Assembly: GCA_037127315.1 (NCBI GenBank)
Contig: JBBBDQ010001939.1
Span: 134,501 to 198,500, forward strand
Reading direction: 5' to 3'
From: Ascarosepion bandense
Lineage: Eukaryota; Mollusca; Cephalopoda; Sepiida; Sepiidae
Length of the DNA: 64,000 nucleotides
Of this stretch, positions 45,485 through 56,948 are shown piece after piece (position 1 is the first letter of the stretch; each line of letters starts with the position of its first letter). Under the pieces are notes generated by a model. It had not been told where the DNA came from and ran no database searches. It saw nothing but the letters and a program-made list of their open reading frames with translations. The position numbers and the translations under genes are program-made.

Positions 45485-45913
45485 TGTTATGGAGGAATAT
45501 CCTGTCTTACCCAGGAATGGGTATGGCCTGGATTATAAAAGACTGGGACTAGAACGAACTACAGAGAGATCGAGAGTGCTCATCATTATAAGAGAGTGTT
45601 CATGACTATACGAGAGTCTTTGTCATTACACGGGAGTGATCGAGATTATTTGTCATTATACAAGAGAAGTCAAGAGCCCTTGGCCTTAGACGAGAGTTAG
45701 ATGTCACTAGAGGAAGCCTTCTTCTCAAGACGGATGCTTACGTCCTATACAGAGATATTGCCTTCTTAATTGTTATTCGTGTTAACTGTTCGTTGGTGTA
45801 TTTGTATTTGGTATATTATACTGAGGTACAATAAATCTATTTATATATCCTCAGTGTTAAGAGTTATTTCTTGCACTATTCTTTCTCTGTTTATCCCCTC
45901 CCGGGATAAAACA
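45485..45913 (+). mobile_element. Solo LTR with 5-bp target duplication
   Basis: Begins TGTTATGGAGGAATATCC and ends GGGATAAAACA, flanked on both sides by AAGTA (45480-45484 and 45914-45918). Inside are a TATA-like ATTATAAAAGACTGGGAC about 50 bp in, repeated ACGAGAG-type motifs, and AATAAATCTATTTA near 45830 as a candidate polyadenylation signal. TG...CA ends, promoter-to-polyA order and a perfect 5-bp duplication identify an LTR left by recombination between the two LTRs of a retrotransposon. Orientation (plus) is from the TATA and polyA order. Family (Gypsy or other) is not determined; no internal coding region is present. Confidence 0.88.
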
Positions 45914-45919
45914 AAGTAA

Positions 45920-46905
45920 AATCTAGAAATAAAATAAGAAAGATAATGAAGTATTCATCAAGCTCTATTGTTGCACCCAAATACAACAGCAATAAACTCC
46001 TCTCCTCCAGTATATAATTTTTATGTGTATCACTTTTCACAGAGTGCGTAGAGATTATACTTTAGTCCTCTGCAGAAGTCCATAGAGCAACACATTGATT
46101 GTAGTCTGTGTGTACAGATATGCTTATCCGCATGTGAATATTCCTGTCACTGTTCTTTTTTTTTTTTCAGTACTATGTTAAAGATAATGTTCTTTTGTTT
46201 GTTTCTATTCAAAAACATCAATTTATCTTAAAAATACTTTAGAACATAAGCTTTTAAACTGAACTTGCATTCCTTAATTTTGGGTGCTTGTTTAAATGTG
46301 ACAGCTGCTTTACTTATGAAAACTACTGGTTACAATCATTTAAATACTTATTTTCTTTAAACACTGATATGCTGCCATTTTTAAATACACTGGAAATCCT
46401 ATTTTGTCATTCTCTAATCATTAGATTTAATCTTGGAATTAGAATCAAGAACAACTGAAATGAAAGACAAAATAATGATCAAAGGTTAACAGTACTTTGA
46501 AATTGTCAGAGGCATAAGCAAAATTAGCATCATTATTTTAGTTCATAAACTTAGTTATTTTTAAAGTTAAGGTCATGAATCTTAAGAATACTTTCCTTTT
46601 TTTAAATGTTTCCACTACTATGGAATATCAGTTCCTGGTGATTGTGTTATATTTTAAAGAAAAATATAATTATGATGATAAAAACCATTCTTCAGGGCAT
46701 TTTAATTTTTACTTTCTGATTACTAAAAAAATTTCTTTCCACTCATTGAAAAAAAAAAACCCGAAACAGTTGAACATGCCATTGCAAATGTTTACTAAGT
46801 AAAAGTAACTTATATAATCAATTTAGGGTTGTAAAATAGACTTGAAAATATTTAATATTTTTATATACAAGAAAGTACTGAAAATTTCTTAGTTCAAATA
46901 ATAAG
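45920..46905. other. No gene recognised
   Basis: AT-rich sequence without supported coding frames. Confidence 0.45.
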
Positions 46906-46909
46906 GTTT

Positions 46910-47115
46910 CTTGGCTGTAGAACTCTCTTTCAGTTTTCTGCTTCCCTGTCAACTACAATCTTTATAAATTATAAATCACTTTTTTAAGCCTGTCTTTTTT
47001 GCATTGTCCTTTGTCTTCACTAATTTCTTCTTATTTTCTTTCACTCCCAATAATCTCTTGTGTCTTAGTAACTTTATTGCTTTGCTTGATATGACAGGAT
47101 TACAAAAAAATTAAA
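46910..47115 (+). mobile_element. Second LINE family 3' end, decayed
   Basis: CTGCTTCCCTGTCAACTACA parallels CTTGCTTCCCCGACAACTAC at 7328, and the end GCTTTGCTTGATATGACAGG parallels the shared tail before an A-rich run. Confidence 0.6.
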
Positions 47116-47224
47116 AAATATGTATATGGAGGAATACTGCAATTAATACATGTGGATATTTTTATAAATTAGCCGTATATAAATTATACCATTATTCTTA
47201 TGGGTACTACACTAGTCAAATATA

Positions 47225-47580
47225 TTGCTTAATTCATTTTCTGTGGCTTATCAAACATTTGCAAGTTACTTAAAGCCAGAAAATATTTTTAGATTTTAAG
47301 AAATATTTTTTTTAAATATAATGATTTAATAATACAAATCTTACTAATTAACTCATAGGTTAGGGAGGAGTAGATTCATATATTCCTAAAAAGCATGTAA
47401 GTGATTAAAACTAACCCAAGTGGAATTGAAACTCTGCTCTCTTATTAACAATTCCGTGCCATTATCACATCCAAGCTTACAACACCTGGGATTCCCCAGC
47501 AGTCACCCATCAGGCTCAACATTGCTCAACTTTGGTGATCATGTGAGAATTGGTGTTTCAACATGAAGTGGCCATAAAGT
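47225..47580 (-). mobile_element. 5S-headed SINE
   Basis: Minus strand: 5S-like CACCAAAGTTGAGCAATGTTG then GATGGGTGACTGCTGGGGAA (about 47550-47495), a linker, the body, and a tail matching 49350 (CATTTGCAAGTTACTTAAAG on plus). The tRNA-like block is shortened. Confidence 0.75.
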
Positions 47581-47584
47581 TAGT

Positions 47585-48145
47585 TAAATATAGAAGAGAG
47601 TGCATCTATAATGCCCTTTGTTAATACTTATCTATTGCAACCAGGTCCCAAATGTACTTGTTACAGGTATAAAATACGTATATGTAAATAGATTGCTTTT
47701 CCCATTCTAATTTTGAATAACAGGTTTTGACAATAGTACAGTAGAAATCGTACTGTTACACTCATCAGTAATACTGTTGTGTCATTCAATTAACTGAAGA
47801 AAGAAAAATAGAGAGAACATTAAGTAACGCAAAGAAAAGAGAAGACTAAATGATAAAAATTGATAGTAAGAAAGAATAGAGTAATGTTAGGCCAGAAGAA
47901 GAAAAATGTATCTTTGGTAAAATATTAAATGCTCTATTCATGGTTAGGACACTGTTAGAAGAAGAGAAATACAGCAAGACCAATACTTGTGATTTATAGA
48001 TGACACAAAGGCAATCAATAAAATACAATGCGACAAAGAACTTCAAATGTGAGGAACGCTTGGTCTAGACAGAAAGAACGTACAAATAATCCACAATCTG
48101 TATTGAAATCAAGTGACTTGTATGTGAATAGACAATTAAGTGAAT
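47585..48145. other. No gene recognised
   Basis: No supported frame or repeat boundary. Confidence 0.45.
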
Positions 48146-48261
48146 ACAGCAAAACAGAAAGAAGAGTGTAACAAGAATGTTTTCTCATGGAATTTATTTA
48201 ATCTGTTTAGTGAGATTATACCAAGAAAATTAGAGCACCTACCATAGTTTATCAGCAGAAG

Positions 48262-48523
48262 ATGTAACCATAACAATACACACTATGCAAATGATACTAT
48301 GTTGATAACAATACACACTATGCAAATGATACTATGGTGATAACAATACACACTATGCAAATGATACTATGGTGATAACAATACACACTATGCAAATGAT
48401 ACTATGGTGATAACAATACACACTATGCAAATAATACTATGGTGATAACAATACACACTATGCAAATGATACTATGTTGATAACAATACACACTATGCAA
48501 ATAATACTATGTTGATACCATAA
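48262..48523. repeat. 35-bp minisatellite derived from the RT catalytic motif
   Basis: About 7.5 copies of a 35-bp unit with CACACTATGCAAATGATACT. In the LINE frame the first copy reads HYANDTML, the counterpart of RYADDTVL. Since 35 is not a multiple of three, the array shifts the frame at every repeat. Copies differ only at G/T and G/A positions, so expansion is recent relative to the decay of the LINE. Confidence 0.92.
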
Positions 48524-48589
48524 TCAAAAGGAAAACTGAAACAACTATTAAACAAGGTAGTTGAGGATTGCAAGAAGAAAAGACTAACC

Positions 48590-48785
48590 ATTTTTTTTTA
48601 AATCATTCCACTACAAGTAAAATGATGATGCCACTAAGATGCAAGAGTCTATTAAGAGTGAAAAAGAATGAAAAAACTTTAGGAGCCAAAAACCAAATTT
48701 TAAACAGGAAACAAGGGATAAACCTCTAGTCCTGCTCAAAAAACTGGGGAGGAGTGTGAACCAGAGAATAGGCGACCATGTCTAC
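48590..48785 (-). mobile_element. SINE family L, diverged
   Basis: Poly-T, CATTCCACTACAAGTAAAAT, GGAAACAAGGGATAAACCTC and GGAGTGTGAACCAGAGAATA match the family in reverse. It interrupts the LINE copy. Confidence 0.8.
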
Positions 48786-49349
48786 TCCTAGTAAATTAGC
48801 CAAAGAAGATAGAATAAGCAGAAGTGACAGCTGAAAATATGTTACAGACCAAGGACATCAAAATTAATCTATTTCAACTATTTAGAAGGTGTAATTAACA
48901 AAAATTGGAATGCAAGAATTTATAAGTGCAAAAGAATAGCAAAAGTTACATTTCAGAAATTTAGTAATATACCAAGGGACTGAAAAGTAACATTAGAAAC
49001 AAAGAAAAGAATACTAGACTGCTATATAATATTTATACTACTGCATGGCAATGAAAGCAGTACAATTTCATAACAAATACAAAAAAAACAACAAAAAAAG
49101 ATATTTAGCCAACCAAGATTGGGCTCAACTAATGAATGGTGATAGTATTATAGACAGAGCATGCGACAAATGAAGATGTTGTGATGAGAACAAGAATTAC
49201 AAAGAAACTTGATAACAATCAAAAAGAGACAGCTGAAATTTTTTGGACACAATGAGAAAAGTAAGCTTGGAGAATTTAACATTGACAAAACATATCGAAG
49301 GCAAGAAAAGTAAATGAATAGAAGAACAAAAGGAAAAAAATATTGATTC

Positions 49350-49930
49350 ATTCAATTTTTACAGCTTATCAACTCTTTGCAGGTTATTTAAAGCCAGAAA
49401 ATATTTTTAGATTGTAAGAATTTCTTTTTAGAGATAATGATTTAGTAATATAAGTCTTACTAATTAACACATAGCTGGGAGTAGAAGAGGTGGATTCATA
49501 TCTATCTGTTATGTACATGCCTATGGACAGTAATGGGCATGTCCCAATCCTTATATAATATGGTGGACTATTGAGAGAGGGGTGTTTTTCTTATTGTCTA
49601 GCAGTTCTCTTCTAGCAGTGGTTATTTACTTTGCAAAGCTTGCGAGTCTTGTATTTGATTATATTATAAATATTACTATTTATTTCCAATCTTCTTTTGG
49701 GTTAGTACACACACACAGTAACCTTTTAGGTTACAACACTTTTTCAAGAGTATTAACTAAGTGAATTGGTAACCTGACTGGAATTGATACTTGGCTTTGA
49801 TTAACAAACCTGAGCCATTCACGTTATTCCCAAGCAGTCACCAATCTAGGTACTGTCTAGTGTCAATGTTGCTTAACTTCAGTGATCATATATGAACTAG
49901 TATTTCACCTCATGTTAAAACACCAGTTCA
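49350..49930 (-). mobile_element. 5S-headed SINE split by a solo LTR
   Basis: Two halves (49350-49506 and 49739-49930) align to the other 5S-headed SINEs. The 5S-like part is at about 49915-49815 (TCACTGAAGTTAAGCAACAT on minus). The gap in the alignment coincides with a TG...CA-bounded insert. Confidence 0.78.
49507..49738 (+). mobile_element. Short solo LTR inside a SINE
   Basis: 232 bp from TGTTATGTACATGCC to AGGTTACAACA. The flanks CTATC and CTTTT both correspond to the CTTTC of the uninterrupted SINE, consistent with a 5-bp duplication that has since mutated. The TGTTATG start is like that of the 45485 LTR, so they may be related families. A TATAA-like and AAATATTAC region lies near 49664-49680. 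Orientation is tentative. Confidence 0.72.
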
Positions 49931-49950
49931 TGTATGATCACTGAAGTTAC
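49877..49950. repeat. Fold-back of the 5S-like SINE head
   Basis: CTTCAGTGATCATATATGAACTAGT is mirrored by ACCAGTTCATGTATGATCACTGAAG about 20 bp later, an inverted duplication of the SINE 5' end. A similar event is at 61820-61895. Confidence 0.8.
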
Positions 49951-49974
49951 GCTGAGAAAGTTTTGCTGAGTGCA

Positions 49975-50040
49975 GCAAATGAAAGAAAACTGAAAAACCT
50001 GTAATTGCCCACACCCTGAAAGGACAGGGCACATCAAGAG
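49975..50040 (+). mobile_element. LINE 3' tip
   Basis: CACCCTGAAAGGACAGGGCA then CATCAAGAG matches the extreme 3' end of the 38865 LINE (CCTGAAGGGACAGGGCACAT). Confidence 0.65.
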
Positions 50041-50244
50041 AGAAGTATATATTTTCACTTTTTGAAATAGAAATCGCATACAGTTATTTGCTTCTATCAT
50101 ACAGCTCTTTGCTAATTTTGACCAATCAAGTGAGAACTGAAAAACCGCAATCTTTTTTATATTAATAATCTTTATTTTTACAAGCATTTTTTATCTGAAA
50201 TATATAGATTAATTGCACAAGAGAACAAAAAGCTGAAACTAAGA

Positions 50245-50470
50245 AGGCACATTTTTCGCAGCTATTTCACATTTTTGAATTAAAAGCAGATGCTGGAAAT
50301 TTTCTTCTCCTTTGGTGATATTCAAATTCTTGCACACTCAGCCTCAAAATGTATCCCAAGATCCTGAATAGATTTAAGATTTGACAAACATCTGCCATAA
50401 AATGGTTCAAAAATTGAAGTACTTTCTCTTGCTGGAATGGAGCATATGCAGTTATCTTATTGCATGACTA
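50245..50470 (-). other. Unidentified open stretch
   Basis: A minus-strand frame of about 60 codons without ATG reads AYAPFQQEKVLQFLNHFMAD and LRLSVQEFEYHQRR. An overlapping frame reads CLSNLKSIQDLGIHFEAEC. I do not recognise either; it may be a decayed element or chance. Confidence 0.2.
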
Positions 50471-50954
50471 AACCTTTCAGACAGTTGGAATAAAATTATC
50501 ACAAAAACTACTTAGTTTTGGATAATTTATGTTGCTTTTCCAAGATATTGCAAATGTTAAAATAAAAAATTAGGGCAAAGAAAATTTTTCTTTTAGAAAT
50601 AAAAATTTTTATGAAGTTGTAGAAAATTAGATATTTTTATTAAATATGCATAAATTTACAATTAAAAAAAGTGTAAGTTATATTTCATTTTTTGACTAGC
50701 ATTTTTTTTCATCTTTTTATTTACTTTTTATTGCAAGTCTCAAATTTTTATTCTGTAGTCAGACTACAAATCAAAAGAATAAGCCTCTGGCAAGACTTAA
50801 TCATACACTCTTCTTTCTTTATGCAACAACCACTTTTTCAATAAGGCCATAGAGATCTTTCAGCTGAAGTCATTCAAATCTAATTGTATTGATATTCCTT
50901 ATTTTTGCTTGATATGTAATCATCTTTTTATTTACATACACCAATAATATAGAC

Positions 50955-51085
50955 AGTCAAACAGTTGCAATAAAAAGCAAGTAAAATTAAAATGAAAGAA
51001 ATTTTAATCGAAATTTTTTTTTAATGAAAATTTCTTTCATTTTAGTTTCACTTGCCTGTTTGACTGCAACAGTTTTTTTTAAAAA
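50955..51085. repeat. Fold-back repeat, about 60-bp arms
   Basis: CAGTCAAACAGTTGCAATAAAAAGCAAGTAAAA through TGAAAGAAATTTT is mirrored by AAAATTTCTTTCATTTTAGT through CCTGTTTGACTG. Imperfect. Confidence 0.82.
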
Positions 51086-51194
51086 ATAGTATTTCTATAA
51101 TAAATGTTATGACATTAAAATACACTAGCACTCAGTATGTTTGATTTTATCTTCAAAATAAAAACAATTAAAAATAAAGTTTAAAAATTTATGT

Positions 51195-51485
51195 CATCAG
51201 CAGAGTCCAATACATGGAAATTGGCAGCATATATATGTGAGTTTGAATTCCAGCTGAATTCATTGCTTTCACTTACATGCAAATACCCTTGGGAAAGGTA
51301 TTAATCTGTCTCTTCCCTCCAGTTATGGGTTAAATAACAGGACAGATTGGGTTCTATAGCCCTGGTCGGCAACCAGTCTACCGCAGAAAGCAATGGCAAC
51401 CTACTGCGGGATAATCTTCTGCCCAGTCAGTCATGTCTCTTTCACCCAAGCATGTATCACGTATGGCACTTAACTGACTGATATA
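51195..51485 (+). mobile_element. tRNA-derived SINE family T2
   Basis: B-box-like GTGAGTTTGAATTCCAGC; body with GGGTTCTATAGCCCTGGTCG and CGTATGGCACTTAACTGACTG at the end. The A-box region is mutated. Confidence 0.85.
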
Positions 51486-51844
51486 TGTGAGTATACTGAA
51501 AAGTTCTGCCTAACTAAGAAGCCTTTCTCTTAAAATAAAATAAAAAAATCATTAAATTATAACTGTCTCTCTAGATAAAAAGTTAAAAATTAGATGTTTA
51601 GGTATATATACAAGAGATCACTGAAAAGTTCTGAATTTGACCAAAAAAGATTTTTTTTTTTCATTCTAACATTTGATCCCTCAATCAGATGTTGAGAAAT
51701 GGGTCAGGCTGAGAACATTTCAACTTTTGAAAACAAATTGACAACTTTTAACTTTGGATTTCTTGTTATTTGTGATTAATATGATCAACAATTTTTCATT
51801 TAAAAAATACAACAGTTAAAATTTGTCAATTTATTTTTATTTTT

Positions 51845-51960
51845 TATCATTTCACCCCAAGCAAGGTGATATTTTCACTAGGATGCAAGTGGTTACAGAG
51901 AGTGAAAGACAATGAGAAAACTGAAGTGAGGAAGACAGAACATGGCAATTTATTTCTAAA
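51845..51960 (-). mobile_element. SINE family L tail fragment
   Basis: ATCATTTCACCCCAAGCAAG followed by a diverged body. Confidence 0.65.
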
Positions 51961-52199
51961 CTTATTTACCCATTCTTCTACTTCTTCCTAATGTTATGAA
52001 TGAAAAATCTTATAAATTAAACTAATAAGATATAAGAGATGCTGAAAAGTTCTCAGCCTGACACAGTTCGTATCTAATCAAGTGATCATATGTTAGAATT
52101 TTTTAAAATTCTTTTTTAGCTCAATTGAGATATTTACACTATTCTCTTGTATATATACTTAATCCTAATGGGTTATAGAAAAAAAAATCATGTACAGTC

Positions 52200-52510
52200 C
52201 ATCAGTCAGTTAAGTGCCATACGTGATACACGCTTGGGCGATCATGTCTCGAAAGAGACATGACTGACTGGGCAGAAGATTATCCCGCAGTAGGTTGCCA
52301 TAGCTTTCTGCGGTAGACTGGTTACCGACCAAGGCTATAGAACCCAATCTGTCCTATTATTTAACCCATAACTGGAGGGAAGAGACCGATTAATACCTTT
52401 CCCAAGGGTATTTGCGCATAAGTGAATGCAAGGAATTCAACTGGAATTTGAACTCGGTTCCCTGATTTCTCATTCCGAGCCAATATCCACTGCGCCACAA
52501 CACATATATA
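52200..52510 (-). mobile_element. tRNA-derived SINE family T2, complete
   Basis: Plus-strand start CATCAGTCAGTTAAGTGCCA through GATACACGCTTGGGCGATCA to ATATCCACTGCGCCACAAC. On the minus strand this is A-box, B-box (CGAGTTCAAATTCCAG), body and ACTGA-type tail. Confidence 0.88.
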
Positions 52511-52534
52511 CCACCTCAAAATAGAGCACTTTGA

Positions 52535-52705
52535 CATGGTGTAACGATTAGCAAGCTTGTCTTGCTAAACCGACAGAATAGTGAGTTCAATCCTCACTGA
52601 GTGCTCCATAGTTTCAGCCTTGTGCCACATCTAAGATACACTCAGAAAATCACTATACAACCTTAGAATGAGTTTTCAGGTCTCAAGATAAAAACAAACA
52701 CCTGA
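52535..52705 (+). mobile_element. tRNA-derived SINE, third family
   Basis: TGGTGTAACGATTAGCAAGC (A box) and GTGAGTTCAATCCTCACTGA (B box) are 40 bp apart and the intervening sequence resembles an anticodon arm. The body contains TAAGATACACTCAGAAAATC. Only one copy is seen in this window. Confidence 0.7.
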
Positions 52706-52944
52706 AGAAAACCAGTAGTCAGATCATTTTGACTATTAAAAATACAAAACAAGAAATTTAGTCCAAATAAACCAAAATAGACCTATTCTCTTATCAAAAT
52801 AAATAAGAGTAAATATGCCCATGAGATGTATTAACTTTTTTATCTATTTCACCTCATGCAAGGCTGTAAAACAATTGAGACACACAGAAAAACCGGGTGT
52901 AAAAGAGTTAGAAGCAGAAACATTGCTAAAGAGCAAGAATAAAA

Positions 52945-53215
52945 GAAGAGCAATTCGGCTGGAGTTTGAATTCCAGCCGAATTCATTGCATTCACTTACG
53001 CGCAAATGCCCTTGGGAAAGGTATTAATCCATCTATTCCTTCCAGTTATGGGTTAAATAACAGGACAGATTGGGTTCTATAGCCTTGGTCGGTAACCAGT
53101 CTACAGCAGAAAGCAATGGCAACCTACTGCGAGATAATCTTCTGCCCAGTCAGTCATGTCTCTTTCGAGACATGATCGCTCAAGTGTGTATCACGTATGG
53201 CACTTTACTGACTGA
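52945..53215 (+). mobile_element. tRNA-derived SINE family T2, 5'-truncated
   Basis: Starts within the head (GGCTGGAGTTTGAATTCCAG) and runs to GGCACTTTACTGACTGAATC. Well conserved body. Confidence 0.88.
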
Positions 53216-53349
53216 ATCAGGAGGACAGTAGATAGGGATTAACATTACATTTAAATCTTTACAGATTAAAGTTGGATGGAAAGTATGGAGATGAAAGAGT
53301 TTCACAAGCAAAAAGTGCAAGAAAAAAGAAGTGTTAGCATAGAAATTAG

Positions 53350-54190
53350 AGTTTTTTTATGTGGCAAGTCCCTTCAGGATGTAGGTGATCATGGTCCTCA
53401 TAGTTCTTAATAAATTTTGTCTTGCTATTTCCCATGAACTCTATTCTGCTATCCATTTGCTCAAGCCCATGAAGTATGTCACATGCTACTTTTCTGTCCC
53501 TCTTTCCCTCTATCCACCCTGTGAGCATCAGATTCTCCAAACCCCCTTTCCTCATTACGTGTCCCAGAAATTGTAACTGCCTTTTCCTGATGCTAAGTAT
53601 AAGTTTCCTTTTTGCTTCCATTCTATTCAAAACCTCATCATTGATCACATTTTCTGTCCATGGTATCTTCAGCATCCTTCTGTAGAACCACATTTCTGTT
53701 GCTTCAAGTCTCTCCTTCATCTTGGAAGAGATTGTCCAGCATTCGCTACCATATAAGAGGACAGATATCATGTCACAGTTCAGTACTTTTTTCTTTATTT
53801 CCAACAAAATTCTCTTATCTCTAAATACTCTACTTGGCTTATGGAATATGTCTTTGTCCATCCCAATACACCTTCGGATATCAGTGTTGCACTTTCTATC
53901 CTAAATTTCTGTATTTGTTAATTTTAGTAACCCTGGCCTATAACTGGCATTTTGGGTTCCTCTTTTTACTGATTATGATGTATTTCAGTCTTTTTGTAGT
54001 TTATGTTTAGTCCTTTCTTCTCGCTTTTCTTTACTACATTCTGTAGAAGGTTTTGTAGTTTTCTGTCTATGTCTGCTATCAGCACTGTGTCATCTGCATA
54101 CCTTTTATGTTTAAGATTGTGAGTGCCAATACGTTTATATCCAGCCAAAACAGAAATTCTATTTAAAACTATAAAGATCATAAAGGGAAT
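53350..54190 (-). mobile_element. LINE RT copy with intact YADD, frameshifted
   Basis: Minus strand. The first part (54181-53966) contains KRYADDTVLIADIDRKLQNL and GLNINYKKTE. The second (53861-53346, 171 residues) contains FRDKRILLEIKKKVLNCDMI, YGSECWTISSKMKERLEATE, FYRRMLKIPW and RKRQLQFLGHVMRKGGLENL. Between them the EFKYLGS region is disrupted. 5'-truncated; second best copy in the window. Confidence 0.9.
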
Positions 54191-54194
54191 TTAA

Positions 54195-56045
54195 TATGAG
54201 ACAAAATGGAAATCTCTCAGTAGGCATTTGAGATGACAAATTATTTCTTACCATCATCGATAAACAACAGCAATTTTTGTTTTTCTTCTTCTGATGTTTA
54301 TTCCTCCAAACCTCTTGTGAAGTAGAAAGTGAATTGCTGTTACAATTTCAGTAAAAAATTAATTTAAACAAGGCCATATTGCTGCCTTCCAAGTGCAGAA
54401 GGGCTCTAACTGCTAAGCGTTAAATTTATGTAAAACTACTCATGCCAGAGTTTTGTTGGCAATTCTATCCTTTATGCTACTAACCATTAAGCCATGCACA
54501 CCTCCAACTCAATATGGAAATAATACAGAAATAGAATCAGCAAAACAAATAATCTATAAATAAAATGGCTAGCAGTATAGAGTTATTAAGCATTATTTTA
54601 GATTCAAGATTCTTTTCTTTTTAATAACAATAACCCGATGATGAAGAATTAGAAAATCAGAAAATAAAATACATGCCATCATTAACTTATGACTGTTTAA
54701 CTTTACAACCACAACCATGAACTAGTATATCTGGCAATGACTGTTCCACATCTAGTATTGTTAAGAGTTTCACTAATCTGTTTTGGTTAAGATGTTTTGT
54801 ATTTGTAAGTAAAATGGTTTCTGTTTTATGCCAAACATTTTACTTGCAAATCACACCAAAATACATAATACTACGACAAGCTGTATAGGAATAAAAAAAA
54901 AGATTAAAAATACTATTTTTTCAGACAGAACCTGGGCAGCTTAAATTATCAAATCTAATCAGAAAAGAAGCTTTTTTTTAATATTTTTACTAATATTCTA
55001 CAATGTAAGAAATATGGATAAAAACAATTAGTTTCTGACAAGATTTAATAAAAATTAAAATATCAAAAACAAACACTAAGTTCAATAACTCAGTTTAAGA
55101 TTTTTTAAATTAAGGTTTGGATAAAAATTCTAGTTAAGAATAAACCAGCAAAAATGTTACATGAAAGAATATGAAAAAAAATTTTTTTCATTTAATAAGC
55201 AAAATCTCAAAATTTATTTGGTTAAAAGAAAAATAGTATTCATAAAATCACATAGCATAGAACAGTGATTAATGAGATAATCTTGGAAGTAAATTCTTGG
55301 TTAATTTAATCTTCTATGAGTGCTCCAATATTGTTGGCCTTATTCCAGATAAAACTAAGCAAAGTAAATGGCTTCATTCCAAAACAATTTGTTCAGTTTG
55401 TTTAAGAGAATAAAGCTCACTTTATCACACAAAAGGATCAAAATCTAATTTTTTTTTAATGTGAAAAGATGGAGAAGCTTACTGAGTTAAAAATACATAA
55501 AGAGGCAAAATACTTCTTCATTTTAAATTGAGAATGAAACCAAAGGCAATGAAAGAGAATTCTGGGAAATCACCAAGGGACTTAATAGAATGCACCATTC
55601 ACAAGGGGCTAAGAAAGTCTCAATTTAAATGCCAATACCAGAAAGAAACATTCGGAAATAAAACTTATCAAAATTTGATTTGAGTCAAAACACTACTGAA
55701 GGTTGCTACAAGTTAAAGCTCACCAGTCACAATTCATATCAGTTGATATGAAAGTAAGACATTTCACCAGAAGTTTCTTAAGTGTTTCTGTGAATGTATG
55801 TGCATATATAAATAGATAGAGAAAGAAATACACAGACACATATTTACCAGTGCCATCAAAAATTGACAGCAGTTGTTCAAGATATTTTGCAATTACTCTC
55901 TACTACAATTGCACTAGAAATTACTATTTTTAGATGGCATGTATTTTTTTGTTTTTTCTGTCCAATATTTCCTGAATATTAAGCAAACTAAAAGTAAAAT
56001 TAAAGTACTTGATCCACTGCATGACTACAAATGGATACAATTATG
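54195..56045. other. No gene; one SINE-like remnant
   Basis: At about 54355-54515 the minus strand shows GCATGGCTTAATGGTTAGTA, an A-box-like segment, without a clear B box. The remainder is AT-rich with no supported feature. Confidence 0.5.
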
Positions 56046-56049
56046 ATAA

Positions 56050-56235
56050 TTTTTTTTTTTTAATCATATCACCTCAAGCAAGGCGGTAACGCCACTGATG
56101 TGCAGGGGGCTACATAGGAGTGAAAAGATTGAAAAAGAGAAAACTGGAAACCGCATCCTAAACAGGGAACAAGGGATGAGCCTCTTCACCTGTTCAATAG
56201 ACGTGGGTGGAGTGTGAACCAGGCGATAGTTTAAA
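56050..56235 (-). mobile_element. SINE family L, full copy
   Basis: Poly-T, AATCATATCACCTCAAGCAAG, CACTGATGTGCAGGGGGCTA through GTGGAGTGTGAACCAGGCGA. Very close to the 38070 copy. Confidence 0.88.
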
Positions 56236-56544
56236 TGAAAATTTCCTTATCTACAGAGCAAGCCAATTGCAATTTAAGAGTAACTTTAGTACAATGTTCT
56301 AATATGAACATTGTGCTGCAATAAAACATTGGTATTTATTATCAATTTCAGCTAAAAATAGAAATAAAAAATAATTTAAGAAATTAATAAAATAAGATAA
56401 AATTCTATTTTCTATGACCAAATGAGTTCACTGCATAGTGGGGAGTTAACCTTTCTCCAGGTAAATGGAATCATCTGATAAAAGAAAAGCATTACACCTC
56501 CCACAAATATAAATATATATAAAGAAATAGGGTTGTTCCAACAA

Positions 56545-56643
56545 GAGTAATTAGTATAGAATAAAAAGTGTGAGAAGGCATGAACGTTTTCTTTAAAGTG
56601 TATGTTTAAAGAAAACGTTCACGGCTTCTCACACTTTTTATTC

Positions 56644-56645
<2 letters not shown>
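56545..56645. repeat. Fold-back repeat, 46-bp arms
   Basis: TAGAATAAAAAGTGTGAGAAGG with CATGAACGTTTTCTTTAAA is mirrored by TTTAAAGAAAACGTTCACGG and CTTCTCACACTTTTTATTCTA. (TA)n(CA)n follows immediately. A single-arm relative lies at 23036-23080. Confidence 0.9.
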
Positions 56646-56679
<34 letters not shown>

Positions 56680-56885
56680 TATTTGTAGGGTGGAGTATAA
56701 TACTTTTTGTCATTAGAATTCTATTATACACTAGATATATTGTCTGGGACAACTACAGAACAATGATCATAAGGATCAAAACTAAACTGATTTTCTCAAA
56801 ATTTACAAATAATTTTTGCATTATATTTACACTGTTAATCAAACTTTCATGTCTTAAAAATAGACATAAAGTTAATGTATAGTTT

Positions 56886-56918
<33 letters not shown>

Positions 56919-56948
56919 CTCAGTTATAATCTGAGATTAAGGACAGAA

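Larger units (their letters stand above)
48150..49330 (+). mobile_element. LINE RT copy, decayed, with internal array and SINE
   Basis: Order as in the 38865 LINE: GAATTTATTTAATCTGTTTAG (block 4 region), a HYANDTM version of the YADD motif, AAAGGAAAACTGAAACAACT, then a family L SINE at 48590. It continues with ATAGCAAAAGTTACATTTCA, AAGAATACTAGACTGCTATA and a C-terminal part to about 49330. The YADD-coding segment is tandemly repeated (48262-48523). No long frame survives. Confidence 0.8.

Noticed and set aside
50245..50470. Missing upstream EXD2 exon
   Set aside because: None of the frames contains the DCEW or Exo II patterns, and splice sites are poor.
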